Of a stretch of 8,723 nt of DNA, positions 1 through 6,881 are shown piece by piece (within the stretch, counting starts at the first letter, position 1; each line of letters opens with the position of its first letter). The position numbers and the translations under genes are program-made. This DNA comes from Prevotella sp. Lineage in GTDB: Bacteria > Bacteroidota > Bacteroidia > Bacteroidales > Bacteroidaceae. The stretch is from contig JAEENF010000066.1 of assembly GCA_016283605.1 (NCBI GenBank), positions 1 to 8,723 on the forward strand. Direction: 5' to 3'. The notes beneath the pieces were generated by a model. That model saw only the letters and a list, made by a program, of their open reading frames with translations. It was not told the origin of the DNA and searched no databases.

Positions 1-261
1 GGCTACGGTGTGGCGATGGTGATCTCCTATATCGTAGGACAGAAGTACTACCCTCTCAACTATCCCTTAAAGGACATCGCCCTTTATACCATTGTCGCCG
101 CCATCGTCTTTGCAGCGATGATGTTGCTCCATGAGAGTCAGCCGATGTGGTTGTCACTCACAATAAACACCCTGCTTATCCTGGCCTTCCTCGCACTCAT
201 CATCAAGCGCGACCTGCCATTAAGCAAACTCCCTATCATCGGAAAGAAATTCAAAAAATAA
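1..261 (+). CDS. Probable polysaccharide/LPS flippase, C-terminal fragment
   Basis: Only the last 86 residues are in the window. The reading frame is open from base 1, so the true start lies upstream and the internal GTG at base 10 and ATG at base 16 are not starts. The fragment is membrane protein: residues 1-12 look like the end of one helix, and about 26-43 and 50-68 form two hydrophobic helices. A short cytoplasmic tail follows, ending in a lysine-rich stretch. The stretch between the first two helices, with GQKYYP and a following YPLK, resembles what I recall of C-termini of Bacteroidales Wzx/MATE-like oligosaccharide flippases, which move lipid-linked sugar repeats across the inner membrane. 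This is family recognition from a short tail, so the product is probable only. The stop is four bases before the next ATG, which suggests co-transcription with the peptidase gene. Confidence 0.65.
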   Translation, partial: GYGVAMVISYIVGQKYYPLNYPLKDIALYTIVAAIVFAAMMLLHESQPMWLSLTINTLLILAFLALIIKRDLPLSKLPIIGKKFKK

Positions 262-265
262 AAAT

Positions 266-2389
266 ATGAAGAAATTACTGTTTTTACTATTCGCTATTCA
301 CTGTTCACTATTCACTGCAAAAGCAGATGAGGGCATGTGGACATTGTATAACCTGCCGAATGCCGTCTATGAGACGATGAAAATGGAAAACTACGAACTA
401 CCATACGGAGCCCTGTATTACGGCGATGATGCCGTGAAGAACTGTGTGGTACTCTTCGGCGGTTTCTGCTCGGGTGTCGTCGTATCACCTGACGGTCTCG
501 TGTTTACCAACCACCATTGTGGCTTCGAGGCTATCCGTAGTCACTCAACCGTAGAGCACGACTATATGCTCAACGGCTTTGTATCGAACTCTTACGAGGA
601 AGAACTGCCCAATAAGGACCTCTTCGTCAGTTTCATGATAGAGCAGAAAGATGTGACCAGTCAACTCGACAGTCTGGGTCTCAACACGATCTCTGAAGCC
701 AAAAGAGGCTATTTCATCGACTCTTTGGAGAACGTCTTCAGCAAGCAGATCAAGGCCCAGGACTCTACCCTTCGTGCAGAACTGAAGCCCTACTACGAGG
801 GAAACAGATACTATCTGACCACCTATCGCGACTACAAAGACGTACGTCTGGTGTTCGCCCTGCCCAAATCGATGGGTAAGTTCGGTGGCGAGACCGACAA
901 CTGGATGTGGCCCCGTCAGACCTGCGACTTTTCCGTGTTCCGCATCTACGTCGACCCCAAGACTGGCGGTCCTGCAAAATACTCGAAAGACAATGTACCC
1001 TATCACCCCAAGAAGTGGGCTCCCGTCTCACTGCAGGGCTACGTGCCTGGCTCGTTCTCGATGACCATCGGCTATCCCGGCAGCACCAGCCGCTATCTGT
1101 CGAGCTACGGTATCAAGGAACGTCGTGATGCCCAGAACGAACCGCGCTACAAGACCCGCGAGGTGAAGCAGGACATCATGATCCGCCATATGCGTGCCGA
1201 CGAGGCCGTGCGTATCAAGTACGACTCGAAATACGCCCAGAGTTCGAACTACTGGAAGAACAGCATCGGCATGAACAAATGTATCGATTCCATCGGGCTT
1301 ATTCAGCAGAAGGCCGCCTTCGAGGCCAAGATCCGTCAGTGGCAGGACTCTACCGGTTTCCTGAAGGGACAACTTGACTTCGACAAACTGGAGCGTCTCT
1401 ATCAACAACGTTTCAATGCCATGCGTGCGATGATGTACTTTAACGAGAGTTTCGGTCGCAGTGACGAGATGACAACCCGCGCTCTGAGAGTGACACGTGG
1501 TATGCCAATCCTGGGCGACAAGGACAAGCCTAAGAAACAGTATATCCAGTTGAAGGACAACAGCGACGAGTGGGACTACAACCTGGACCGTGAGGTGCTG
1601 GGTGCCCTAATGTCATTCTACCGTGAACAGGTCAAGGACAGCAAGTACCTACCTGATTTCTACAGCATCGTTGACAAAGACTTCGGCGGCGACTGTCAGA
1701 AATACGCCGACGCCCTCTATAAGAACTCGTTGCTGATGAAGAGCGGCAAGAAACTCTTCGTCAATAAGAAGAGCTATGAGAAAGACCTCGGCGTGAAATA
1801 CGGAGAGAGTCTCCTCGAAGTACTCGGAGAGATCCGTGCCGATCTGTTAGCTACCTACGACAGCATCGATATCCAGGAGCGTTACCTCTGCGCCGCCAAG
1901 CTGCGTATGGAGGAAGACATGCCCAACTACAGCGATGCCAACATGACCATGCGTCTGAGCTACGGACAAGTGGGCGAATACCTCTTGGCTGGTAAGCCCT
2001 CAGGCTACTACACCACCGCCGAGAGCATCGTGGAGAAGATGATACAAGGTGAGAAAGGCGTCATCGACTACGAGGCCGAGCCAATCATGAAAGAGCTGCT
2101 CTCGAAGAAGGACTTCGGCAAATATACCGACAAAACCACCGGCAAGCTACACCTCTGCTTCCTGTCTAACAATGATATCACAGGCGGTAACTCCGGTTCT
2201 CCGATGTTCAACGGCAAGGGCGAGCTCATAGGCCTTGCCTTCGACGGCAACTGGGACAGTCTCTCCTCAGACATTTTCTTCGACTCACAACTGGCCCGTT
2301 GTATCGGTGTCGATATCCGATACGTGCTCTACATGATGGAGAGCTGGGGTAAGGCTGATCGTCTGCTGAAGGAGATCAACGCCCAGTAA
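266..2389 (+). CDS. dpp7: S46 family dipeptidyl-peptidase, DPP7 type
   Basis: A secreted serine peptidase that should remove dipeptides from the free N-terminus of oligopeptides in the periplasm. It has 707 residues, normal for family S46. Residues 1-20 form a signal peptide with a KK start, a hydrophobic core and an AKA cleavage site. The catalytic triad is read as His84 (TNHHC), Asp221 (CDFS) and Ser643 (GGNSGSP). The spacings match those I know for S46 enzymes. Asn212 and Trp213 (DNW) and Asp660 (FDGNW) correspond to residues that hold the substrate amino group. Cys68 and Cys85 are the likely disulfide beside the active site. The residue that sets P1 preference, 18 after the serine, is Gly661. 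Glycine there marks DPP7-like enzymes (bulky or hydrophobic P1), whereas DPP11 (Asp/Glu) has arginine. Before Asp221 the protein reads PRQTC rather than the PRHTG I expect. The start at 266 gives a complete signal peptide. The next gene begins 21 bases after the stop. Confidence 0.95.
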   Translation: MKKLLFLLFAIHCSLFTAKADEGMWTLYNLPNAVYETMKMENYELPYGALYYGDDAVKNCVVLFGGFCSGVVVSPDGLVFTNHHCGFEAIRSHSTVEHDYMLNGFVSNSYEEELPNKDLFVSFMIEQKDVTSQLDSLGLNTISEAKRGYFIDSLENVFSKQIKAQDSTLRAELKPYYEGNRYYLTTYRDYKDVRLVFALPKSMGKFGGETDNWMWPRQTCDFSVFRIYVDPKTGGPAKYSKDNVPYHPKKWAPVSLQGYVPGSFSMTIGYPGSTSRYLSSYGIKERRDAQNEPRYKTREVKQDIMIRHMRADEAVRIKYDSKYAQSSNYWKNSIGMNKCIDSIGLIQQKAAFEAKIRQWQDSTGFLKGQLDFDKLERLYQQRFNAMRAMMYFNESFGRSDEMTTRALRVTRGMPILGDKDKPKKQYIQLKDNSDEWDYNLDREVLGALMSFYREQVKDSKYLPDFYSIVDKDFGGDCQKYADALYKNSLLMKSGKKLFVNKKSYEKDLGVKYGESLLEVLGEIRADLLATYDSIDIQERYLCAAKLRMEEDMPNYSDANMTMRLSYGQVGEYLLAGKPSGYYTTAESIVEKMIQGEKGVIDYEAEPIMKELLSKKDFGKYTDKTTGKLHLCFLSNNDITGGNSGSPMFNGKGELIGLAFDGNWDSLSSDIFFDSQLARCIGVDIRYVLYMMESWGKADRLLKEINAQ
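289..316 (+). repeat. Seven-base tandem repeat in the signal-peptide coding region
   Basis: Four consecutive seven-base units start at 289, 296, 303 and 310: ATTCGCT, ATTCACT, GTTCACT and ATTCACT. A weaker match (TTTTACT) lies just before, at 282-288. They encode the hydrophobic core of the peptidase signal peptide, about residues 9-17. Because seven is not a multiple of three, each unit is read in a different frame. Gain or loss of one unit would shift the frame, and a change of three units would add or remove seven residues. Confidence 0.8.
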
Positions 2390-2410
2390 AGAAACAAACT
2401 CAGAAAACAA

Positions 2411-5221
2411 ATGACTACTACTTGGAAACCTAATCTAGAAGAAACAAAACGGCGTTATGTCGACTGGTGGAACCACAAGGGCATCGTCCTGAACATGTGG
2501 GAACACTTTCAGGAAGGTGTCAAGCCCCATGCCGACGTGCCGAAGCCTGCACCACCAAAGGACCTGAACCAGAAATGGTTCGATCCTCAGTGGCGTGCAG
2601 ACTATCTGGACTGGTACGTGGCACACTCCTCGCTGATGGCCGATATGTTGCCCGTAGCAAATACACAGCTAGGTCCTGGTTCGCTAGCGGCCATCCTCGG
2701 TGGTGTGTTCGAGGGCGGCGAAGATACCATTTGGATTCACCCCGATCCCAACTACAGCGATGACATTGTCTTCAACCCTGAGCATCCCAACTGGCTGTTG
2801 CATAAGGAACTCCTGAAAGCCTGCAAAGCGAAGGCGCAGGGCCATTACTATGTGGGTATGCCAGACCTGATGGAGGGTCTCGACGTGCTGGCGGCTATCA
2901 AGGGCACGGATAAGGTCCTGCTCGATACCGTCATGCAGCCCGAAGTGCTGGAGCATCAGATGCAACAGATCAACGACATCTATTTCCATGTGTTCGACGA
3001 GCTCTACGACATTATCCGTGAGGGCGATGAGATGGCGTTTTGTTATTTCTCCTCATGGGCACCCGGGAAGATGTCGAAGCTACAGAGTGATATTTCGACG
3101 ATGATCAGTGTCGACGACTACCGCCGTTTCGTGCAGCCCTTCATCCGCGAACAGTGTCAGAAGATTGACTATACCCTCTATCATCTCGACGGTGTGGGTG
3201 CGATGCATCATCTCGACGCCTTGCTGGAAATCGAGGAACTGAATGCCATCCAGTGGACGCCTGGTGTGGGAGAGCCACAAGGCGGTTCACCGAAGTGGTA
3301 TGATCTTTATAAGAAGATCCTTGCCGGCGGTAAGAGTATCATGGCCTGTTGGGTGACCCTCGACGAACTGAAACCCCTCCTCGACAACATCGGTGGCGAA
3401 GGCGTACATATCGAGATGGACTTCCATAACGAGCGGGAAGTAGAACAGGCCCTGCGCATTGTCGAGGAATATCAGTCGAAGGACGAGGCCGACCGTGAGG
3501 TGGAGAACATCATCAATCGTATAGAGTTGAGAGTGGATAATGGAAAGTCGGCTACCGCACTTGATGAGAAGAAGATCCTCTTGCTCGACGGTGCGATGGG
3601 AACAATGATCCAACAGTATCATCTGCACGAAGATGGCTGCAATGACATGCTCTCGCTGACAAAGCCCCACATCATCCGCGAGATTCATCAGAAATACCTG
3701 GAGGCAGGCTCCGATATCATCGAGACTAACACCTTCAATGCCCAGCGCATCTCGTTGGCAGACTATGATCTCGAGGATAAGGTACGAGATATCAACATCG
3801 CAGCTGCCAAGATCGCCCGAGAGTGTGCTGATTCGTATACGGCCAAGACCCCCGATAAGCCTCGCTTTGTCGCAGGCAGCATCGGACCAACCAGTCGTAC
3901 AACCTCCATAGCCACCAGTGGTGAACCCCTTGATAAGGACATACTCCGTGAGGCCTACGAAGAACAGATCCAGGCCCTCGCCGATGGTGGTGTCGACCTT
4001 TTACTCATCGAGACCATCTTCGATGTAGAGAATGCCCGCATTGCTATCGAGGCAGCCAGGAAGGTTGCGCCACAACTGCCTGTCATGCTTAGCTTCAGCG
4101 TTTCTACGCCTGACGGCCATAATATGATGGGCCAGAGCATCCCTGACTTCCTCGATGCTCTGAAAGCAGACCTCCGCCTGCAGCCGTCAGATATCTATTC
4201 TATAGGCATCAACTGTTTCTCGGACGTTGCCCTGATGGTGCCGCTGATCTGTCTGCTGGCCAACTTCGGCACAAGGGTGAGTATCTATCCCAATGCCGGC
4301 ATGCCCGACGGTAACGGCCATTATAACAAAACGCCTGAGAGTCTGTTGGCTGATGTCTGGCCACTGCTCGAAGGTCATCACCTGAATATCATTGGAGGCT
4401 GCTGTGGTACGACAGATGCACATATCCGTCTGATGGCGAAGGCCATAGAGCCGGTTCCAGGAATCTTCCTGACGCCGCTTTCAACTTCGGAGTCAGGAGA
4501 GATTAGGGTGTCCTCGTTCAGACCCCCTCTGACTCCCCCTATCTCAGGGGAAGAAAAAGATGCTCCTGCTCATGAAGAAAAGGACACCCCTGCTGAACGA
4601 CTCTATAAGGCGATTCTCACAGGCAAGAGCGACGAGGCTGCAGCGGCCACGAAGGACGCTATCGCAGAAGGAGCTGTCCCCCAGAATCTCATCAATGGTC
4701 AGATGATACGCGCCATGAGTGAAGTGGGCCAACGATTCCAAGACGGGCAGGCTTTCGTACCCCAGCTGCTAATGGCTGGTCGTGCGATGAAAGCCGCCCT
4801 TGAGCTGTTGAAACCCATGCTTCAGGGTGCAGCCTCTACAGCATTAGGCAAGGTGGTTATCGGTACTGTCAAGGGCGACCTCCATGATATCGGCAAGAAC
4901 CTCGTCGCCTCGATGCTCGAAGGCTGCGGCTTCGAGGTCATCAACATCGGCATCGACGTCTCCGCCGATAAGTTCATTGAGGCCGTCAAACAGAACCAAC
5001 CCGATATCCTCTGTATGTCTGCCCTGTTAACCACTACAATGGGTTATATGAAGGACGTGATAGATGCCCTTGAGCGTGCAGGCATCCGTAAACAGGTGAA
5101 GGTGATGGTTGGCGGTGCTCCTGTGACCCAGGGCTTTGCCGATGAGATCGGCGCCGACGGCTATAGCGACAATGCCAATTCGGCTGTTACCGTCGCCAAG
5201 CAACTGTTAGGTATGCTTTAG
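2411..5221 (+). CDS. Fused URO-D-like / homocysteine methyltransferase / corrinoid protein
   Basis: One 936-residue cytoplasmic protein with three modules. Residues about 7-355 are a URO-D-fold domain of the COG0407 kind, with YHLDG at 257-261, a following HHLD and an IQWTPG strand. It lacks the HxCG zinc motif. Residues 388-680 are the MetH-type homocysteine-binding barrel: LLDGAMGT (391-398), ETNTF, GSIGPT and the zinc cysteines Cys602 (GINC) and Cys664/Cys665 (GGCCGTTDAH). Residues 729-806 are the helical corrinoid cap domain. Residues 813-936 are the B12-binding Rossmann domain with DLHDIGKN (823-830), where His825 is the expected lower cobalt ligand, and GGAPVT (901-906). The MetH folate and activation domains are missing. 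The known chemistry of the last two modules is methyl transfer from methyl-cobalamin to homocysteine, giving methionine. What the first domain demethylates is unknown. The linker at 681-728 is proline- and glutamate-rich and repeat-derived. The start follows the peptidase stop by 21 bases with only an A-rich leader. Confidence 0.9.
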   Translation: MTTTWKPNLEETKRRYVDWWNHKGIVLNMWEHFQEGVKPHADVPKPAPPKDLNQKWFDPQWRADYLDWYVAHSSLMADMLPVANTQLGPGSLAAILGGVFEGGEDTIWIHPDPNYSDDIVFNPEHPNWLLHKELLKACKAKAQGHYYVGMPDLMEGLDVLAAIKGTDKVLLDTVMQPEVLEHQMQQINDIYFHVFDELYDIIREGDEMAFCYFSSWAPGKMSKLQSDISTMISVDDYRRFVQPFIREQCQKIDYTLYHLDGVGAMHHLDALLEIEELNAIQWTPGVGEPQGGSPKWYDLYKKILAGGKSIMACWVTLDELKPLLDNIGGEGVHIEMDFHNEREVEQALRIVEEYQSKDEADREVENIINRIELRVDNGKSATALDEKKILLLDGAMGTMIQQYHLHEDGCNDMLSLTKPHIIREIHQKYLEAGSDIIETNTFNAQRISLADYDLEDKVRDINIAAAKIARECADSYTAKTPDKPRFVAGSIGPTSRTTSIATSGEPLDKDILREAYEEQIQALADGGVDLLLIETIFDVENARIAIEAARKVAPQLPVMLSFSVSTPDGHNMMGQSIPDFLDALKADLRLQPSDIYSIGINCFSDVALMVPLICLLANFGTRVSIYPNAGMPDGNGHYNKTPESLLADVWPLLEGHHLNIIGGCCGTTDAHIRLMAKAIEPVPGIFLTPLSTSESGEIRVSSFRPPLTPPISGEEKDAPAHEEKDTPAERLYKAILTGKSDEAAAATKDAIAEGAVPQNLINGQMIRAMSEVGQRFQDGQAFVPQLLMAGRAMKAALELLKPMLQGAASTALGKVVIGTVKGDLHDIGKNLVASMLEGCGFEVINIGIDVSADKFIEAVKQNQPDILCMSALLTTTMGYMKDVIDALERAGIRKQVKVMVGGAPVTQGFADEIGADGYSDNANSAVTVAKQLLGML
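4505..4600. repeat. Repeat-built interdomain linker DNA
   Basis: This stretch encodes the linker between the homocysteine and cobalamin modules and is unlike the DNA on either side. It contains a 24-bp imperfect tandem duplication (4550-4573 and 4574-4597) that encodes EEKDAPAH then EEKDTPAE. It holds a C-rich block with two small hairpins: TCAGA/TCTGA around five Cs at 4518-4532, and CCCCT/AGGGG at 4536-4550. Two pairs of inverted arms are also present: GGGTGTCCT (4506-4514) with AGGACACCC (4581-4589), and TCGTTCAG (4514-4521) with CTGAACGA (4593-4600). These two pairings exclude each other. The likely origin is a small inserted genomic repeat that stayed in frame; that origin is inferred. 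Confidence 0.6.
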
Positions 5222-5857
5222 TTTCCGCTTATAGCATTTTTCAAAGTTACAGAGTCCGCAGGTATAGTCTAATCTGCGGACTTTTTCGCCAACCCCGATG
5301 ATACCGCTCACACTCTTGATGGGTAACATGAGGGAGGAATCCGTCAGTGTCACCCCACACGTCTGACCATTGAACAACGGGAAGAGCAACTGTTGTTGTG
5401 ACACATGCCAGCCACAATAGCCTGGGGAGAAACGGTTCGTATGCTTCCAACCTAGTTTGTCGATACTCAACTGTAGGTTTTTCTCCATTTCATCGGCGCA
5501 TTTCTCGGCAATCACCGAACCCATCGCATCGGCAATAAACACACGAACCATATCACCCTCCGCCTTCAGTTGTTGCTGGAAACGCTCAAAAGCCCCACCA
5601 CAAGTCGCAATGAAAAGCGCATAGCCTTCGGCACCGCGCAGCTGGTTCATGATGATCTTACCCATATCGAAGGCCGGCAATTCGCGCGTCACAAAGAAAC
5701 AGAACTCTGGCTGCAGGATCGCACGTACCTGAGCCATTATCGTACTGCTCTCCTTTTGGGTCGCTTCATCAGGCAGCGCGTCGTGATATCCCATCTGCCC
5801 GTAAATATCGGCAGGTGTGATTCCCAAATCATCGAAGGTCAGTATCTTATGGGTCAT
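5207..5857 (-). CDS. Stand-alone MetH activation-domain-like protein
   Basis: A 216-residue protein resembling the AdoMet-binding reactivation domain of cobalamin-dependent methionine synthase, which restores cob(II)alamin to the active methyl form. Visible signatures are the RFSPGYCGW stretch at 142-150, then VSQQQLLFPLF, then a LTDSSLMLPIKSVSGIIGVG segment at 171-190. Stand-alone versions are known; Thermotoga maritima TM0269 serves a MetH that lacks this domain. The C-terminus carries Cys200, Cys203 and Cys208 (CGLCNFEKC), a possible metal or iron-sulfur site. I chose the ATG at 5857 because it overlaps the upstream stop as ATGA, a standard coupling arrangement. A GTG at 5875 would add six residues. 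The 3' end overlaps the opposing methyltransferase gene by 15 bp. Context makes it the reactivase for that protein; the partnership is inferred. Confidence 0.85.
   Translation of the reverse strand: MTHKILTFDDLGITPADIYGQMGYHDALPDEATQKESSTIMAQVRAILQPEFCFFVTRELPAFDMGKIIMNQLRGAEGYALFIATCGGAFERFQQQLKAEGDMVRVFIADAMGSVIAEKCADEMEKNLQLSIDKLGWKHTNRFSPGYCGWHVSQQQLLFPLFNGQTCGVTLTDSSLMLPIKSVSGIIGVGEKVRRLDYTCGLCNFEKCYKRKLKHT
5251..5286 (+). terminator. Intrinsic terminator of the fused methyltransferase gene
   Basis: A perfect nine-base stem, AGTCCGCAG (5253-5261) with CTGCGGACT (5274-5282), closes a 12-base loop and runs directly into TTTTT (5282-5286). One G-U and one A-U pair can extend the stem outward to 5251. 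It begins about 30 bases after the stop at 5221. On the plus strand this is a classic rho-independent terminator. On the minus strand no T-run follows the hairpin at once, so it should not stop the opposing transcript. It lies wholly inside the coding sequence of the convergent activation-domain gene. Confidence 0.75.
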
Positions 5858-6870
5858 AAGCGTGAGACATTCCACTGTTCCAAGGTCTCGAAGAACGTAT
5901 CAATCTGTGCGATGGGCGTGTGTGGAGGTGTGTCGCAACCACTGGAAAGTACAAAGTTCGGATAAGCTTGCATCTTGTCGAGCAAGTCGTGAACAGTCTG
6001 GCGCATCAGTTCCGGTGTTCCGTCCTTAAAGACAGACACAGGATCGATGTTCCCCATCGCCAGGGCTGTTGACGGCACTTCACCGATCACCTCCTCCATC
6101 CGACACTTGTTGCCGAAATGATAGGCCGCAGCGCCCGTCGAAACCATTGCCTCCGTACATTGTCCTGTATTACCACAGTTGTGGAGGACGACGGCAAAGT
6201 CATCATCTTGCACGCGTTCTACGATCCGTCTGACATACGGTGAGGAAAACGTCCTACAGTCATCATTCGACAACAGCCCTGCCGCAGGCTCTGCCATCAC
6301 CACACCATTCGCACCCGTCTGTTTCAGGGCGAGACAGTATTTCCCGATGAAATCGGTACATTTCGAGAGTAACTGATGCGCCGCCTCAGGATTCTCGTAG
6401 ATCAGCACCATCATCTCCGACATATCATAGAGACGTCCAGCCAACGAGAAAGGACCGATACAACCACCCAGCAACGGACGGTCGTTGATCTCCCTCGCGG
6501 CCAGAAGATTTGCTTTCAGATATTGAGGGATGCGTCCTGCCGAAAGCGAGGGAACCTGTAAGCTGTAGATATCCTCCACCTGTGACAACAGATGTCCCAC
6601 CACGGCAGGCACAGCCTCATCCGAGAAGGCAATCTCTGCACCAAAGGCTTCGGCCTCCACCGTCAGGTCCATAATCGTACAGGCCGCAGCACTCGGGTAT
6701 TTCCTGGCCAATGCCACTACAGCTTCTGCTTGCACACGTCCGTCTTTGACGGCCTCACTGACGGTATGCCCGTTCTGTTCGATGCCTGGATGCGTCATCA
6801 CAGGTATCGCCGTCACCTCCTTCTGACGGATGACATCTGCCATCCACTGTTTCATATTCCGTTTCCCCAT
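5854..6870 (-). CDS. URO-D-fold corrinoid methyltransferase, MtaA/CmuA type
   Basis: A 338-residue soluble protein of the uroporphyrinogen-decarboxylase superfamily, in the branch that moves methyl groups between corrinoid proteins and thiols (MtaA, MtbA, MtsA, CmuA). The N-terminal VTAIPVMTHPGIEQNG and the central MGNIDP (272-277) fit this branch. The zinc ligands expected from MtaA/MtbA are present: His230 and Cys232 in HNCGNT, and Cys312 in SSGCDTPPHTP. Heme synthesis is unlikely because of this zinc motif and the neighbours. Coenzyme M is not expected in such a bacterium, so the thiol partner may be a methylated thiol acting as donor or another thiol; this is inference. Start choice: Met1 at 6870 lies 11 bases after the LOG stop, while Met6 at 6855 has GGGGAA a few bases upstream and is a fair alternative. 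The stop overlaps the next start as ATGA. Confidence 0.88.
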   Translation of the reverse strand: MGKRNMKQWMADVIRQKEVTAIPVMTHPGIEQNGHTVSEAVKDGRVQAEAVVALARKYPSAAACTIMDLTVEAEAFGAEIAFSDEAVPAVVGHLLSQVEDIYSLQVPSLSAGRIPQYLKANLLAAREINDRPLLGGCIGPFSLAGRLYDMSEMMVLIYENPEAAHQLLSKCTDFIGKYCLALKQTGANGVVMAEPAAGLLSNDDCRTFSSPYVRRIVERVQDDDFAVVLHNCGNTGQCTEAMVSTGAAAYHFGNKCRMEEVIGEVPSTALAMGNIDPVSVFKDGTPELMRQTVHDLLDKMQAYPNFVLSSGCDTPPHTPIAQIDTFFETLEQWNVSRL

Positions 6871-6881
6871 CTTCTTACGGA

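Noticed and set aside
545..1408. Open frames of 153, 88 and 126 residues antisense to the peptidase gene, and a 73-residue frame on the same strand
   Set aside because: All overlap the catalytic region of a well-supported S46 peptidase, and none has a recognisable domain or its own promoter.
2390..2410. Possible promoter between the peptidase and the fused methyltransferase
   Set aside because: The 21 bases are A-rich and contain no TAnnTTTG box, so co-transcription is more likely.
5138..5152. Hairpin GCCGAT/ATCGGC with a three-base loop
   Set aside because: No T-run on either strand, and it lies in conserved cobalamin-domain coding sequence, so it is not taken as a terminator for either row.
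2411..5221. Annotation as ordinary methionine synthase MetH
   Set aside because: The homocysteine and cobalamin domains fit, but there is no pterin-binding domain, no C-terminal activation domain, and the N-terminal third is a URO-D fold.
5858..5875. GTG start at 5875 for the reactivase
   Set aside because: The ATG at 5857 gives an ATGA overlap with the upstream gene and a sensible N-terminus; the six extra residues have no support.
5854..6870. Annotation as heme-pathway uroporphyrinogen decarboxylase (HemE)
   Set aside because: The HxCG...C zinc motif and the corrinoid neighbours place it in the MtaA/CmuA methyltransferase branch.
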